Source: RGIG4708 sp045633845 (GTDB taxonomy: Bacteria; Bacillota; Clostridia; UMGS1810). Taken from it: a stretch of DNA of 44,527 bases. The position numbers and the translations under genes are program-made. The first letter of the stretch is position 1, and each line of letters begins with the position of its first letter. Under the pieces are notes generated by a model. The model had not been told where the DNA came from, ran no database searches, and saw only the letters and a program-made list of their open reading frames with translations. Below, piece by piece: positions 33,075 through 41,368 of the stretch. The stretch spans positions 1-44,527 of the forward strand of contig JAZQZC010000019.1 in NCBI GenBank assembly GCA_045633845.1. The letters run 5' to 3'.

Positions 33075-34715
33075 CTAGTCAAGTTCTTTTGCCTGTTGTA
33101 TCATAAGTTGTATATCTTCCATAAATTGTGAGTGCAAATGGTCTGCGGCAACAAGTCCAAGAAAAATGTCATTGACTTGTGGCAATTCACAGATTAATTG
33201 TGCTAATCTGTCTTTACTATCAATGGCAGTATATCCTTTTATATGATATTCCTTGCATATTTGCTTTAATTTTGTTATTCCGCAATTCCTGAAATATTTT
33301 CTCTTGTTAAATGTTAAAAGCCTGTCATTTTCGTCAAAAGTAAAGCCCATATCATTTGACTTTTTTCTCATTTCTTCTGTCAATTCTTGCAGATTGTTTA
33401 TGTAATGGGTGGTTGGCTTTACATAATCAAGAATATTCCCGCCCTTTATATCCTCACTACGGTATGCTGTTCCTCTGCTTTGCAGTAAGTCAATCAGTAT
33501 GTTTTCAGCGTCATGTCTTGAGGTAGGGTGTTGTTTGTTGTGACTGATACTCCAATTATGCTTGAATACATATAGCGCAAGATATAAAGGCAAATACACA
33601 GTAGCAACACCTGTCAAGTTTTTGTTGATATGTCGCTTTAATTGAATATGAAAACTGTCAATGTTATCTAATGTCAAATGTTTTTCGGCTTTTAATCTCT
33701 CAAACTCTGCAAAACTTAATCTTCCGTAGTTTTCCACTCTGTCAAGTCCTTGTGTTTGATAATATCTTTTGAGGATTGTTTCTTCTGCCAATTCTCTGCC
33801 AGTATGCTTTTCTGCCCAGTCCTTTTGCTCTCTTCTAACTATATTCTTCATATCAGAAGGTTGTATGTAGTGCGGAATAGCATTATTATCACAATACCGA
33901 GTGTATGCATCATAATCGTCACTACAAAGGAAGGTTATATCTCCTAAATAATCACTAAAATAATCTTCAAGGATTTGGGAACTGCTTTTCCCTAATCCCG
34001 ATAAAACTGCTACAACATAACCATTACTGTCAATTCCCGTAACTACACAGGCAAACTCTGGTCCAAAAATCCCAAGCTCGGACGGGATATGTGTGTTTTC
34101 AAGTCGGGGTTTTCTCTCTTTTACTGCGGTTGGTGCAACATTGACCAATTCCATTGCACCTTTTTGATTTTCCCTGAAATAAGTTTCGTCAACCTGAACT
34201 ACACCCGACAACTTCGGCATTCCGTAGTGTTCTAAAAGGGCTTTTAAGAACTTATGTCTGTATAGCAAGATTGTGCCTTCTGAGGTATGCCACCCGTAAT
34301 CAACCTCTAAATTACGCCGACAAGCGGATAAGGATAACCCCATTAAAGTATAGTTAATTATTGCAATCTGCACAGGTAGGGGAAAGGTGGATTTATCTGC
34401 AAATGTACCTGTCATTATAGTATAGGTTTTCCCACAATTTCTGCACTTATATCGGGGTTTCCCATAATCGTCCAATCCGTGTGGCTGATATAATCGGCTT
34501 GTGCAGTAAGGGCAGGCAGGTTTTAAACCATACTTATTTATAAAGATTTCATAATCTGTTAGTGGTCGGGTTGGCTTTTCCTTTTTCTCGGGTGGTAAAA
34601 AGCCCTTTAACACCCACGCCAAGTCTTCTTTTGACAGGGATTTTAACTCTCTTTTTAAATCTTTTAGTCTTTTATCTATTTTAGGATATTTTTCCATAAT
34701 TTTGCTCAAGTGCAT
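33075..34715 (-). CDS. Transposase with N-terminal zinc ribbon, DDE core and C-terminal SAP-like motif
   Basis: The 546-residue protein has a zinc ribbon (cysteines at 68, 71, 91 and 94: CPYC...CRNC) as in IS1595/ISXO2-type transposases. The catalytic core shows VVQVDETYF with Asp176 and FLCSDDYDAY with Asp266-267. The later acidic residue is not certain, and SFHIQLKRHINKNLTGV fits the same region of ISXO2-like proteins. Residues about 470-505 (GITKLKQICKEYHIKGYTAI...KDRLAQLI) look like a SAP DNA-binding motif. It is longer than usual IS1595 proteins (about 300). AAGGGGG precedes the ATG, and a strong promoter lies at 34745-34773. I could not find clear terminal repeats. Confidence 0.85.
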   Translation of the reverse strand: MHLSKIMEKYPKIDKRLKDLKRELKSLSKEDLAWVLKGFLPPEKKEKPTRPLTDYEIFINKYGLKPACPYCTSRLYQPHGLDDYGKPRYKCRNCGKTYTIMTGTFADKSTFPLPVQIAIINYTLMGLSLSACRRNLEVDYGWHTSEGTILLYRHKFLKALLEHYGMPKLSGVVQVDETYFRENQKGAMELVNVAPTAVKERKPRLENTHIPSELGIFGPEFACVVTGIDSNGYVVAVLSGLGKSSSQILEDYFSDYLGDITFLCSDDYDAYTRYCDNNAIPHYIQPSDMKNIVRREQKDWAEKHTGRELAEETILKRYYQTQGLDRVENYGRLSFAEFERLKAEKHLTLDNIDSFHIQLKRHINKNLTGVATVYLPLYLALYVFKHNWSISHNKQHPTSRHDAENILIDLLQSRGTAYRSEDIKGGNILDYVKPTTHYINNLQELTEEMRKKSNDMGFTFDENDRLLTFNKRKYFRNCGITKLKQICKEYHIKGYTAIDSKDRLAQLICELPQVNDIFLGLVAADHLHSQFMEDIQLMIQQAKELD

Positions 34716-34744
34716 ACCTATACACCCCCTTTTTCGATACTTAT

Positions 34745-34773
34745 ATTATATAAAAGTATGCAAATATTGTCAA
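34745..34773 (-). promoter_or_regulatory. Sigma-A promoter of the transposase
   Basis: On the minus strand: TTGACA, exactly 17 bases, TATAAT. The phased TTTATAAA array begins 20 bases upstream of its -35. Confidence 0.75.
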
Positions 34774-34788
34774 ATCAGCATTTCTAAC

Positions 34789-34982
34789 AGTTTTTATAAA
34801 AGAACGGACATATTTTCTAAAATACCGGCAATTGTTTATAAAAGGGTAGGACAGAAATTATATAACTCTGGAACTGAAATTATAAAAGATTAGGCATTTT
34901 TTATAATCGGTTTTATAAAAAGCAAAAGAGATTTTATAAACTTTTGACAGTTTTTATAAAACCTCTAATATTGTTTATAATA
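34789..34982. repeat. Array of TTTATAAA palindromes at about 21-bp spacing
   Basis: TTTATAAA or a close variant starts at 34793, 34835, 34857 (ATTATATAA), 34879, 34900, 34912, 34933, 34953 and 34974, and TTTTCTAAAA fits a slot near 34814. Steps are 20-22 bp except one at 12. Between the palindromes the sequence varies. It lies upstream of the transposase promoter. A shorter array of the same kind is at 42560-42650. The rest of the gap to 35160 has no gene. Confidence 0.75.
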
Positions 34983-35042
34983 TGCGGGACTTTGCAACAC
35001 AACGAACTATGCATAAAAAATGGACATATTTGCTTAATGTAA

Positions 35043-35100
35043 TTCAATTTCTCTGCGAGATTTCAACGAAAAGTCCGTTTCACAGAAAATCGAGTTATAG
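35043..35100 (+). repeat. Right copy of the 58-bp inverted sequence
   Basis: TCAATTTCTCTGCGAGATTT ... ACAGAAAATCGAGTTATAGG is the inverted partner of 30813-30870. Together they enclose the two secreted/anchored proteins, the transposase and the TTTATAAA array. Confidence 0.6.
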
Positions 35101-35162
35101 GTTAGTGCACAAAAGTTTCATTAATTTTTGTTAAAATAATGCACAATTTTTTTAAAAAATCC

Positions 35163-35191
35163 TTGCATTACGCCCCAACATATGATAAAAT
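35163..35191 (+). promoter_or_regulatory. Promoter of tRNA-Glu
   Basis: TTGCAT, a 17-base spacer, then TAAAAT, 17 bases before the mature 5' end. Confidence 0.55.
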
Positions 35192-35208
35192 AGTATTGTT
35201 ATGAATAC

Positions 35209-35283
35209 GGCCCCTTGGTCAAGCGGTCAAGACGGCGCCCTCTCAAGGCGCAATCACGAGTTCGATTCTCGTAGGGGTCACCA
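35209..35283 (+). tRNA. tRNA-Glu (anticodon CTC)
   Basis: A complete 75-base cloverleaf. The acceptor stem is GGCCCCT / AGGGGTC, and the anticodon stem GCGCC / GGCGC has loop CTCTCAA, giving anticodon CTC at 35242-35244. The T arm is ACGAG-TTCGATT-CTCGT, and CCA is encoded. It reads GAG. A hairpin with T run follows directly. Confidence 0.95.
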
Positions 35284-35316
35284 AAAATCCTCGTTTGAAA
35301 AAACGGGGATTTTTAC
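35283..35316 (+). terminator. Terminator of tRNA-Glu
   Basis: AAAAATCCTCGTTT pairs with AAACGGGGATTTTT around a short loop, beginning at the CCA end. Confidence 0.8.
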
Positions 35317-35499
35317 TTATTACCTCTTCACTATTCACTTTTTCCTGAAAAGCGAGGATTTTTGGAAAGTAATAAGTAATATGTAATATTGAAGAAGTAA
35401 TAAAATCGCCTTACGGCATATAAAAAGGCTAATTTCATTTCACAGAAAACTTTAGTTTTATATTTTATAATCCGTAGCATTATTTCATATCGAGCAAAG

Positions 35500-36090
35500 T
35501 TAGAGATTTCCGTCTTCGCTTTCCATAAAATATGTGGCTTCCATATCTGCTGTGGAAAGTGCAAATGCAAGGGGGAACATAGCAAATGCTTTGCCTACCA
35601 TATTTGCCTCTTCAGCTCCCGAAAAGCCCATATGATACCTGATTGCAAAAGCCTCCTCGCGGGACAGACGCATATAGCCGTTTATTATATAAACAGATTT
35701 TTCGCCGTGACCGTATGGCATAGGGTCTTCAAAATTGTATGTGGGCACCTGCTTCCACACGCCGTTTTCCTTTACGTTGCGCACACCTGCCTTGTAGCAG
35801 CCTATTTTGCACAAATCGTGAAGGAGCGAAACTATGGCAATTGTTTCGTCAGATGCATTAAGCTTGTATGCTTCCTTTACCCTCTCACGAGACATATAGT
35901 CTTTGAGGCAGTGATACACATTTATACTGTGCTGCGCAAGTCCGCCGTCGTACGAGCTGTGATACCTTGCGCTTGCGGGAGCGAGAAAAAAGTCGCTTTG
36001 ACATATGTAATCAAGGAGCTTGTCGCTGCCCTCGCGGGTGATATTTTGCTGATATATTTTTATAAATTCTTCTCTTATCTTTTCAACCAT
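35500..36090 (-). CDS. HD-domain phosphohydrolase-like protein
   Basis: The 196-residue protein has the HD-superfamily order: YDGGLAQHSINVYHCL with the first histidine, LLHDLCKIGCY with the His-Asp pair, and GHGEKSVYIINGY and IRYHMGF with later metal ligands. Relatives in Firmicutes and phages act on nucleotides or nucleic-acid ends, but no substrate can be named. AAAGGA precedes the ATG. A small membrane-peptide gene lies 102 bp upstream on the same strand. Confidence 0.85.
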   Translation of the reverse strand: MVEKIREEFIKIYQQNITREGSDKLLDYICQSDFFLAPASARYHSSYDGGLAQHSINVYHCLKDYMSRERVKEAYKLNASDETIAIVSLLHDLCKIGCYKAGVRNVKENGVWKQVPTYNFEDPMPYGHGEKSVYIINGYMRLSREEAFAIRYHMGFSGAEEANMVGKAFAMFPLAFALSTADMEATYFMESEDGNL

Positions 36091-36192
36091 AATTTTTCCT
36101 TTCTGCCGTTGGCTAAACAGAATTTGTATTTATGGTTACATTGTACCATCTTTTTGTCACCCAAGTCAATACAGTTGAAAAACTCAAGGATT

Positions 36193-36309
36193 TTATCCCC
36201 GCACTTTCCCAAACAAAAGATACTCGCCCGCCACAAGTGCAGGTATAAGCAAAAACAACACTGGTTTTGCCAGGCACCACAAAATAGTAAAATACAATTC
36301 CCATGTCAT
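36193..36309 (-). CDS. 38-residue single-span membrane peptide
   Basis: AAAGGAG stands about ten bases before an ATG that opens 38 codons. The peptide begins MTWELYFTILWCLAKP and ends with a charged GKVRG tail. Residues about 4-33 are hydrophobic, so a single membrane segment is likely. A longer frame from 36319 overlaps this site but would start inside the ribosome binding site, so I prefer this one. No family recognised. Confidence 0.5.
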   Translation of the reverse strand: MTWELYFTILWCLAKPVLFLLIPALVAGEYLLFGKVRG

Positions 36310-36404
36310 AAATAAACATCTCCTTTAATCTTTAGCTTTACTTTATGACTTTATTTTACAAATTGTACTGTCCCAAAAACAGTGCAGTAATTTTATCGCA
36401 CAAA

Positions 36405-36442
36405 AAAAGGCAACAATCTGTTTAAATACAAATTATTGCCTT
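36405..36442 (-). terminator. Terminator of the symporter gene
   Basis: AAAGGCAA(C/T)AAT and its complement pair across a loop with TTTAAATAC; T residues follow on the minus strand. It begins 14 bp after the stop codon. Confidence 0.75.
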
Positions 36443-36455
36443 TGGTATTTGTTTA

Positions 36456-38003
36456 CTACTCACCAAGTGAATCTGTTACATCAACGGTAACCTTCTTTTT
36501 GTAGCACGCAAAAATATCCTCTACAAGTGCATTTTGTGGCTTTGGTGTAATAAAGCTCACTACAGGAACTAATATAAGACCGCCAAGCATAGCTATAACA
36601 CCGCAATTGATTGGCGACTGAAGTATTGCAGGGAATACCGATTTTGCAACCATATTGAGAATCATAATGCCTGCACCAAATATAAATGATGCCCACACAG
36701 ATGCTTTGGTTGTCTTTTTCCAGTAAAGTCCGTACATAAACGGAGCAAGGAATGCACCTGCAAGAGCACCCCAGGAAATACCCATCATCTGCGCAATGGC
36801 ACTGAGCTTGTCTTTGTTGATGGCAATAACTGCCGAAATAACAATAAACACTACTATAAACACTCTCATTATGAGTACCTGTTTTTTGTCGGTCATATTT
36901 TTTATAATATGATTTTTAATGAGGTCAAGTGTTAGAGTTGAGCTTGATGCAAGAACCAGTGAAGAAAGAGTTGACATTGATGCAGAAAGCACAAGCACAA
37001 TTACAACAGCTATAAGAATGTCAGGAAGTCCTGAAAGCATTGTAGGAATAATTGAGTCAAAGCCGCCTACAATTGAGCCGTCTGCCGCAAACTCAAGCTT
37101 GTCGGTAAACAGTCTGCCAAATCCACCGAGGAAGTAGCATCCACCTGCAACAATTACAGCAAATAAAGTAGAAATGATTGTACCTTTGTTGATGTCTTTT
37201 TCACTCTTGATTGCATAAAACTTTTGAACCATCTGCGGAAGTCCCCATGTACCAAGAGATGTAAGGAGTACAACAAACATAAGTCCAAGAGGGTCGGGGC
37301 CAAAGAATGAGTTAAATGCACCGGGAACACCTGATGCAGCATCCTCTATCTGAGCAAGACCTGCAAGAGATTCCATAAAGCCGCCGTTAACTCCGAGTAC
37401 TGCAGCAATTACCGCAACTATACCCACAATCATAATGACACCCTGAATAAAGTCATTTATTGCAGTAGCCATATATCCGCCTGCTATAACATAAATACCT
37501 GTAAGCACAGCCATAACAATTACACATACCGAATAATCAACACCTGGGAATGCCATACTGAAAAGTCTTGACAAACCGTTGTAAAGTGATGCTGTGTATG
37601 GAATCATAAATATAAATACGATAATTGATGCAACAATTTTAAGTGCAGCACTGTTAAATCTTTTGCCAAAAAATTCGGGCATTGTAGCACTTTCCAAATG
37701 CTGCGACATAAGGCGCGTTCTTCTGCCGAGGACTACCCAGGCCATAAGTGAGCCTATAATTGCATTTCCAAGACCAATCCATGTTGATGCTATGCCGTAT
37801 TTCCATCCAAACTGACCTGCGTAACCTACAAATATAACCGCCGAAAAGTAGGATGTACCATACGCAAATGCAGTAAGCCAGGGGCCTACCGAACGTCCGC
37901 CCAAAACAAAACCGTTAACATCTGTTGCGTGCTTACGGCAATAAAGCCCTACCCCAATCATTACGGAGAAAAATACCACAAGCATCAAAATTTTTACCAA
38001 CAT
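36456..38003 (-). CDS. Sodium/solute symporter (SSS family) under tyrosine T-box control
   Basis: The 515-residue protein has about 13 membrane segments. Its features match the PutP/SSS fold: FVLGGRSVGPWLTAFAYGTSYFSAV near the start, GGYMATAINDFIQGVIMI in the core, and ILVLSASMSTLSSLVLASSS for sodium binding. On similarity alone it would be named a proline or pantothenate symporter. The T-box leader ahead of it has an apparent UAC (tyrosine) specifier, so tyrosine or another aromatic amino acid is the inferred substrate. I start at ATG 38003, after AAAGGAGG; the frame to 38045 begins inside the leader terminator. The gene is a single unit between leader and terminator. Confidence 0.9.
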   Translation of the reverse strand: MLVKILMLVVFFSVMIGVGLYCRKHATDVNGFVLGGRSVGPWLTAFAYGTSYFSAVIFVGYAGQFGWKYGIASTWIGLGNAIIGSLMAWVVLGRRTRLMSQHLESATMPEFFGKRFNSAALKIVASIIVFIFMIPYTASLYNGLSRLFSMAFPGVDYSVCVIVMAVLTGIYVIAGGYMATAINDFIQGVIMIVGIVAVIAAVLGVNGGFMESLAGLAQIEDAASGVPGAFNSFFGPDPLGLMFVVLLTSLGTWGLPQMVQKFYAIKSEKDINKGTIISTLFAVIVAGGCYFLGGFGRLFTDKLEFAADGSIVGGFDSIIPTMLSGLPDILIAVVIVLVLSASMSTLSSLVLASSSTLTLDLIKNHIIKNMTDKKQVLIMRVFIVVFIVISAVIAINKDKLSAIAQMMGISWGALAGAFLAPFMYGLYWKKTTKASVWASFIFGAGIMILNMVAKSVFPAILQSPINCGVIAMLGGLILVPVVSFITPKPQNALVEDIFACYKKKVTVDVTDSLGE

Positions 38004-38025
38004 AAAACTTCCTCCTTTTTTGGAC

Positions 38026-38321
38026 GAAAAAAATCCCGTCCGCATAATATAAATTATGAGGACGAGACTAATAATTCCCGTGGTACCACCTCAATTTGAC
38101 ATTGCCTCGCAGCAACATCCTTTACAAGTACGCCTGAAATACAGGTTATACTCTTAGCGGGGTAACGGCCGCCACTCCGTCGCAGCCTACTTGGGAAGCT
38201 CCCGTTCGGTGCGCAGCTCTCCGGATGTATTCGGACTATGTTCCTTTTCTGTCTCGCAGCAACCGACAGTTCTCTCAAAAATTTCCATAATCTTACTTGT
38301 TCCGGGTCTTTGCCTTTACTT
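38026..38321 (-). promoter_or_regulatory. T-box leader with apparent tyrosine (UAC) specifier
   Basis: The conserved T-box GAGGTGGTACCACGGGAA lies at about 38075-38092. A terminator stem, CGTCC(TCATAA) with (TTATGC)GGACG and a T run, follows at about 38026-38068. Stem I is visible. CCGGA (38301-38305) pairs with TCCGG (38221-38225), and GATTATG pairs with CATAGTC. Between them lies the specifier loop, with AAGTAA on one side and CGAATACA on the other. The codon in the conserved GAA-NNN-A position is UAC at 38227-38229. An uncharged tRNA-Tyr would stabilise the antiterminator and switch the symporter on. Confidence 0.88.
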
Positions 38322-38328
38322 ATTTAGC

Positions 38329-38357
38329 ATTATAACACTGCACAGTGCTATAGTCAA
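38329..38357 (-). promoter_or_regulatory. Sigma-A promoter of the T-box leader
   Basis: On the minus strand: TTGACT, exactly 17 bases, TATAAT. The -35 box overlaps the last codons of the cca gene. Confidence 0.75.
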
Positions 38358-39538
38358 GTGTTTTTTTGCAAGTTTTTGATAATTTTTGTCGCTTGAGTCA
38401 TTAGTGCTTTTCTTTGGTTGGTAAGAGTGCCATCAATAACCTGCTCAAGCAGTATTTGCAAAACCGCTCCCGTCTGCCTGCCCGATGCTCCAAGCGTCAT
38501 TACCTCGCTGCCGTTTATATGCAGCATATTTATTTTGTAGCACTCACCATCGGCAATAATATTTTCAAATTGTGCCGCAAGTGTGCTGCAATCCGCATTG
38601 CATTTTGCCTCGGTATAAGCAATATGACGCTTAAAGCTTTCGGCGCCGTATTTGCACAGATGAAGCTTTATATCTTTTTTGCTCCAACAAGGCTGCAGCT
38701 GTGCATCAATAAGAGCTTTTACCATGCTCTTTGTGTAATTGTCAAATTTGAGATTTATAAGTGCACTCTGCGCAGACTCTGCGCTGTCAAAAAGCAGTGC
38801 AAGCCTTACATACAAATCGGGCTGCGATTTTTGTATTGCAACAAAATTGCTGCAAACCATCTCGGGTATAATATAGCTTATTACGTCTGAATAGCTTTTT
38901 AAAATTTTGTATGCATTTTTGCCGCACAAAAGCTTACAAAGCTCCGAGGCAATGCGCTCCTTCGAAATATTACCGAGCAAATGCACCTTGCTGTGAACCG
39001 CCGCGGCAGTTTTGCCCTCCACCTCAAAGCCAAGCACCGATGCAAAGCGTATTGCCCTCAAAATGCGTAGTCCGTCCTCCTCAAAACGCTTTTGCGCATC
39101 TCCCACGCATTTTATTATTCCGTTTTTTAAATCATCACTGCCGCCGTAAAAATCTGCAACATTGCCGTCAATATCCATTGCCATTGCATTTACTGTAAAA
39201 TCACGGCGTGACAAATCCTCTGCTAAATTTTTGGTAAAGGTTACATTTTTGGGATGTCTGTTGTCTGCATATTCTCCGTCTATTCGATATGTGGTTACCT
39301 CCACATTTTCACCGTCTGACACAACAGTAACAGTTCCGTGCTTTAAGCCTGTGGGTATCACTTTAAAGCTTTTAAAGATTTGGAGCATTTGCCGAGGAGT
39401 TGCATTTGTGGTGACGTCATAATCGTTTGGCTCATTTCCCATAAGGCAATCGCGCACGCAGCCGCCCACCATATATGCCTCATAGCCGCAGCCGTTAAGA
39501 CATTTTAAAACATCCTTTACATATTGGGGGATATTCAC
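38354..39538 (-). CDS. cca: CCA tRNA nucleotidyltransferase / poly(A) polymerase family
   Basis: The 394-residue protein has the class II nucleotidyltransferase head: YMVGGCVRDCLMG, then PNDYDVTTNATP with the catalytic aspartates. Next comes the RRDFTVNAMAMD motif, with EEDGLRILRAIRFASVLGF for nucleotide binding. The C-terminal helical tRNA-binding part is less conserved. The enzyme adds or repairs the CCA end of tRNAs. The start is GTG 39538, with AAGGAG upstream. It lies 12 bp behind the DMT exporter gene on the same strand. Confidence 0.93.
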   Translation of the reverse strand: MNIPQYVKDVLKCLNGCGYEAYMVGGCVRDCLMGNEPNDYDVTTNATPRQMLQIFKSFKVIPTGLKHGTVTVVSDGENVEVTTYRIDGEYADNRHPKNVTFTKNLAEDLSRRDFTVNAMAMDIDGNVADFYGGSDDLKNGIIKCVGDAQKRFEEDGLRILRAIRFASVLGFEVEGKTAAAVHSKVHLLGNISKERIASELCKLLCGKNAYKILKSYSDVISYIIPEMVCSNFVAIQKSQPDLYVRLALLFDSAESAQSALINLKFDNYTKSMVKALIDAQLQPCWSKKDIKLHLCKYGAESFKRHIAYTEAKCNADCSTLAAQFENIIADGECYKINMLHINGSEVMTLGASGRQTGAVLQILLEQVIDGTLTNQRKALMTQATKIIKNLQKNT

Positions 39539-39550
39539 TCACATCACTCC

Positions 39551-40453
39551 TTATATTGTCAACGGTGTTTTTCGTAGCCTTTCGGGCAGCTGAACAATTG
39601 TTATTGCTCCAAACATAAGCACACAGCCGAATATTTCCCTAAGGCTCATTGCCTGATTAAGTATAATCCATCCCGCAAGTGCCGCAAAAACAGATTCAAG
39701 GCTCATTACAATTGATGCAACGGTAGGCTCAGCGTACTTTTGACCTATAATCTGCAATGTGTATGCAACACCGCAGGACATTATACCTGCATAAAGTATA
39801 GGCACTGCGCATTTTATTATTTCGGCAAGGTCGGGGCTTTCTATGGCAAGCATAAGCACACAGTTGATTATGCCGCACACCAAAAACTGCAAAAAGCTTA
39901 GCTTTACTCCATCTACCCTTGGCGAAAAATAGTCTACTGCCATAATATGAAATGCAAATACAAATGCACATATGAGTACATAAATATCGCCAATTTCAAG
40001 CGTAAAGCCCTCTTTTATGCACAAAAAGTACATACCCACTGTTGCAACAACTACACTGAGCGCTATTACAGGGCGTATTTTTTTGCCAAGGAACAGGCTG
40101 TATATAGGCACAATCACCATATACATAGCGGTTACAAAGCCTGCCTTGCCCGCAGTTGTGTACTTAAGGCCATATGTCTGCAGTGTTGCCGCAATGCACA
40201 GCAATATGCCACAAATAACACCGCCGCGGATTAAGGTTTTTTTGTTGTATGTGGGCTCAATGCCCTTGTTCTTTTTGGATTTATCCATTACAATAATTAC
40301 AGGGATAAGGGATATTGCCCCTATAAGTGTACGTATTCCGCAGAATGTGTTTGGCTCAATGTGCTCCATACTCACGCTCTGTGACACAAAGGATATGCCC
40401 CACACAATTGCCGTAAGCATAAGAATAAGTGTACCCTGAAGTCTTTTGTTCAT
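39551..40453 (-). CDS. DMT-superfamily (EamA) transporter
   Basis: The 300-residue protein has ten membrane segments in two EamA repeats. The first repeat contains AIVWGISFVSQSVSMEHI and TAGKAGFVTAMYMVIVP. The second contains CGVAYTLQIIGQKYAEPTVASI and SLESVFAALAGWIILNQ. Family members export amino acids or other metabolites; no substrate can be read here. GAGGAGC precedes the ATG. It is probably cotranscribed with cca. Confidence 0.9.
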   Translation of the reverse strand: MNKRLQGTLILMLTAIVWGISFVSQSVSMEHIEPNTFCGIRTLIGAISLIPVIIVMDKSKKNKGIEPTYNKKTLIRGGVICGILLCIAATLQTYGLKYTTAGKAGFVTAMYMVIVPIYSLFLGKKIRPVIALSVVVATVGMYFLCIKEGFTLEIGDIYVLICAFVFAFHIMAVDYFSPRVDGVKLSFLQFLVCGIINCVLMLAIESPDLAEIIKCAVPILYAGIMSCGVAYTLQIIGQKYAEPTVASIVMSLESVFAALAGWIILNQAMSLREIFGCVLMFGAITIVQLPERLRKTPLTI

Positions 40454-40529
40454 AAATAGCTCCTCTTTTGTGTTTATTATTTAATTATTGTATCACATTT
40501 ATTTTGTTTTAACAACCACCAAAACAACA

Positions 40530-40562
40530 AAAAGCGAGTGAAATTATCACTCACTTTTTTCA
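40530..40562 (-). terminator. Terminator of the ATPase-Toprim pair
   Basis: AAAGTGAGTGA and TCACTCGCTTT pair on the minus strand with a T run after. It lies beyond the stop of the Toprim gene. Confidence 0.75.
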
Positions 40563-40606
40563 TATACCGCGCCTCTATATTGAAATATGTTTCTAATATC
40601 ACAAAA

Positions 40607-41368
40607 CTAAATAAAAAAATTATCTCTATTTTCTTTAATCTGCCTGAAAAAAGCATCAGGAGCATAGTCGATCAAAATGAAGATGCTGGTATTGAGAACA
40701 TAAACGAATTGATTATCGCAGAACGAGAGTATTTGCTTTTCTAATATATTGGAAAAATCCCAATCCAAATATGATATCTTATCCGGAATAGAATAGGTAT
40801 CGTTAATTATGTAGTTCGCTTTCTTCAAATGATGGGCAGCCAAACTGTATATAGTAAAATAATCATATTTAGATAACTGTTTAAAATTACTCTCTTCGTT
40901 AACCAGCTCTTTGTAATGATAGAAATCTGCATCAGAAACTATTTTGTTTTTAAAATTCTGATCAGGTAATTTCGAAAAATGCTTGTACGATTGTATCATT
41001 GGGTAATTTATAAAAATCTTTCCTTTATCATAAGATTCGTTAAAGTATAGCATCATTCTCTTTACCATTTCGAATTGCGGATCCGAATGCTGCGGATCAA
41101 AATCAAAAATCAAATAGATATCAGTATATTTTCGACTCAATACATCTTCATTTCCCAACGAACGCAAAACCAACCTTATATCAAACTCATCGCTTTCGTC
41201 AAAGTCGGGATATTCTTCTTCTATCTTTTAAGCTAACACATGGATATTGGTCTTATACTTATAAAAACAATAATTTTGATTTTTATAGCACACTTTAAAT
41301 ATTGTAGATATAAAGCTTGTTTCGTCATTTTCACCTTCTACGACAAATAAAATATTTTTATCAGCCAT
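40607..41368 (-). pseudogene. Toprim-domain partner of the ATPase, interrupted by an in-frame TAA
   Basis: Reading from ATG 41368 gives MADKNILFVVEGENDETSF, with a Toprim-type glutamate motif (VEG..DE), then 46 codons to TAA at 41228-41230. The same frame continues with IYLIFDFDPQHSD, the Toprim aspartate motif, for 206 more codons. The full protein would have about 253 residues. The ATG overlaps the ATPase stop by eight bases, so the pair is coupled. The stop fits a single CAA-to-TAA change. It may be a dead gene, a sequencing error, or a read-through case. Such ATPase-Toprim pairs are known from AbiL-, PARIS- and OLD-like anti-phage systems; which of these it is, I cannot say. Confidence 0.75.

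Noticed and set aside
34789..34982. CRISPR array
   Set aside because: The repeats are too short (8-10 bp palindromes), the spacing is only about 21 bp and the intervals are not spacer-length; no cas genes are near.
36113..36319. 68-residue frame overlapping the 38-residue peptide
   Set aside because: Its ATG lies within the ribosome binding site of the shorter ORF, and its product lacks any coherent hydrophobic or domain pattern.
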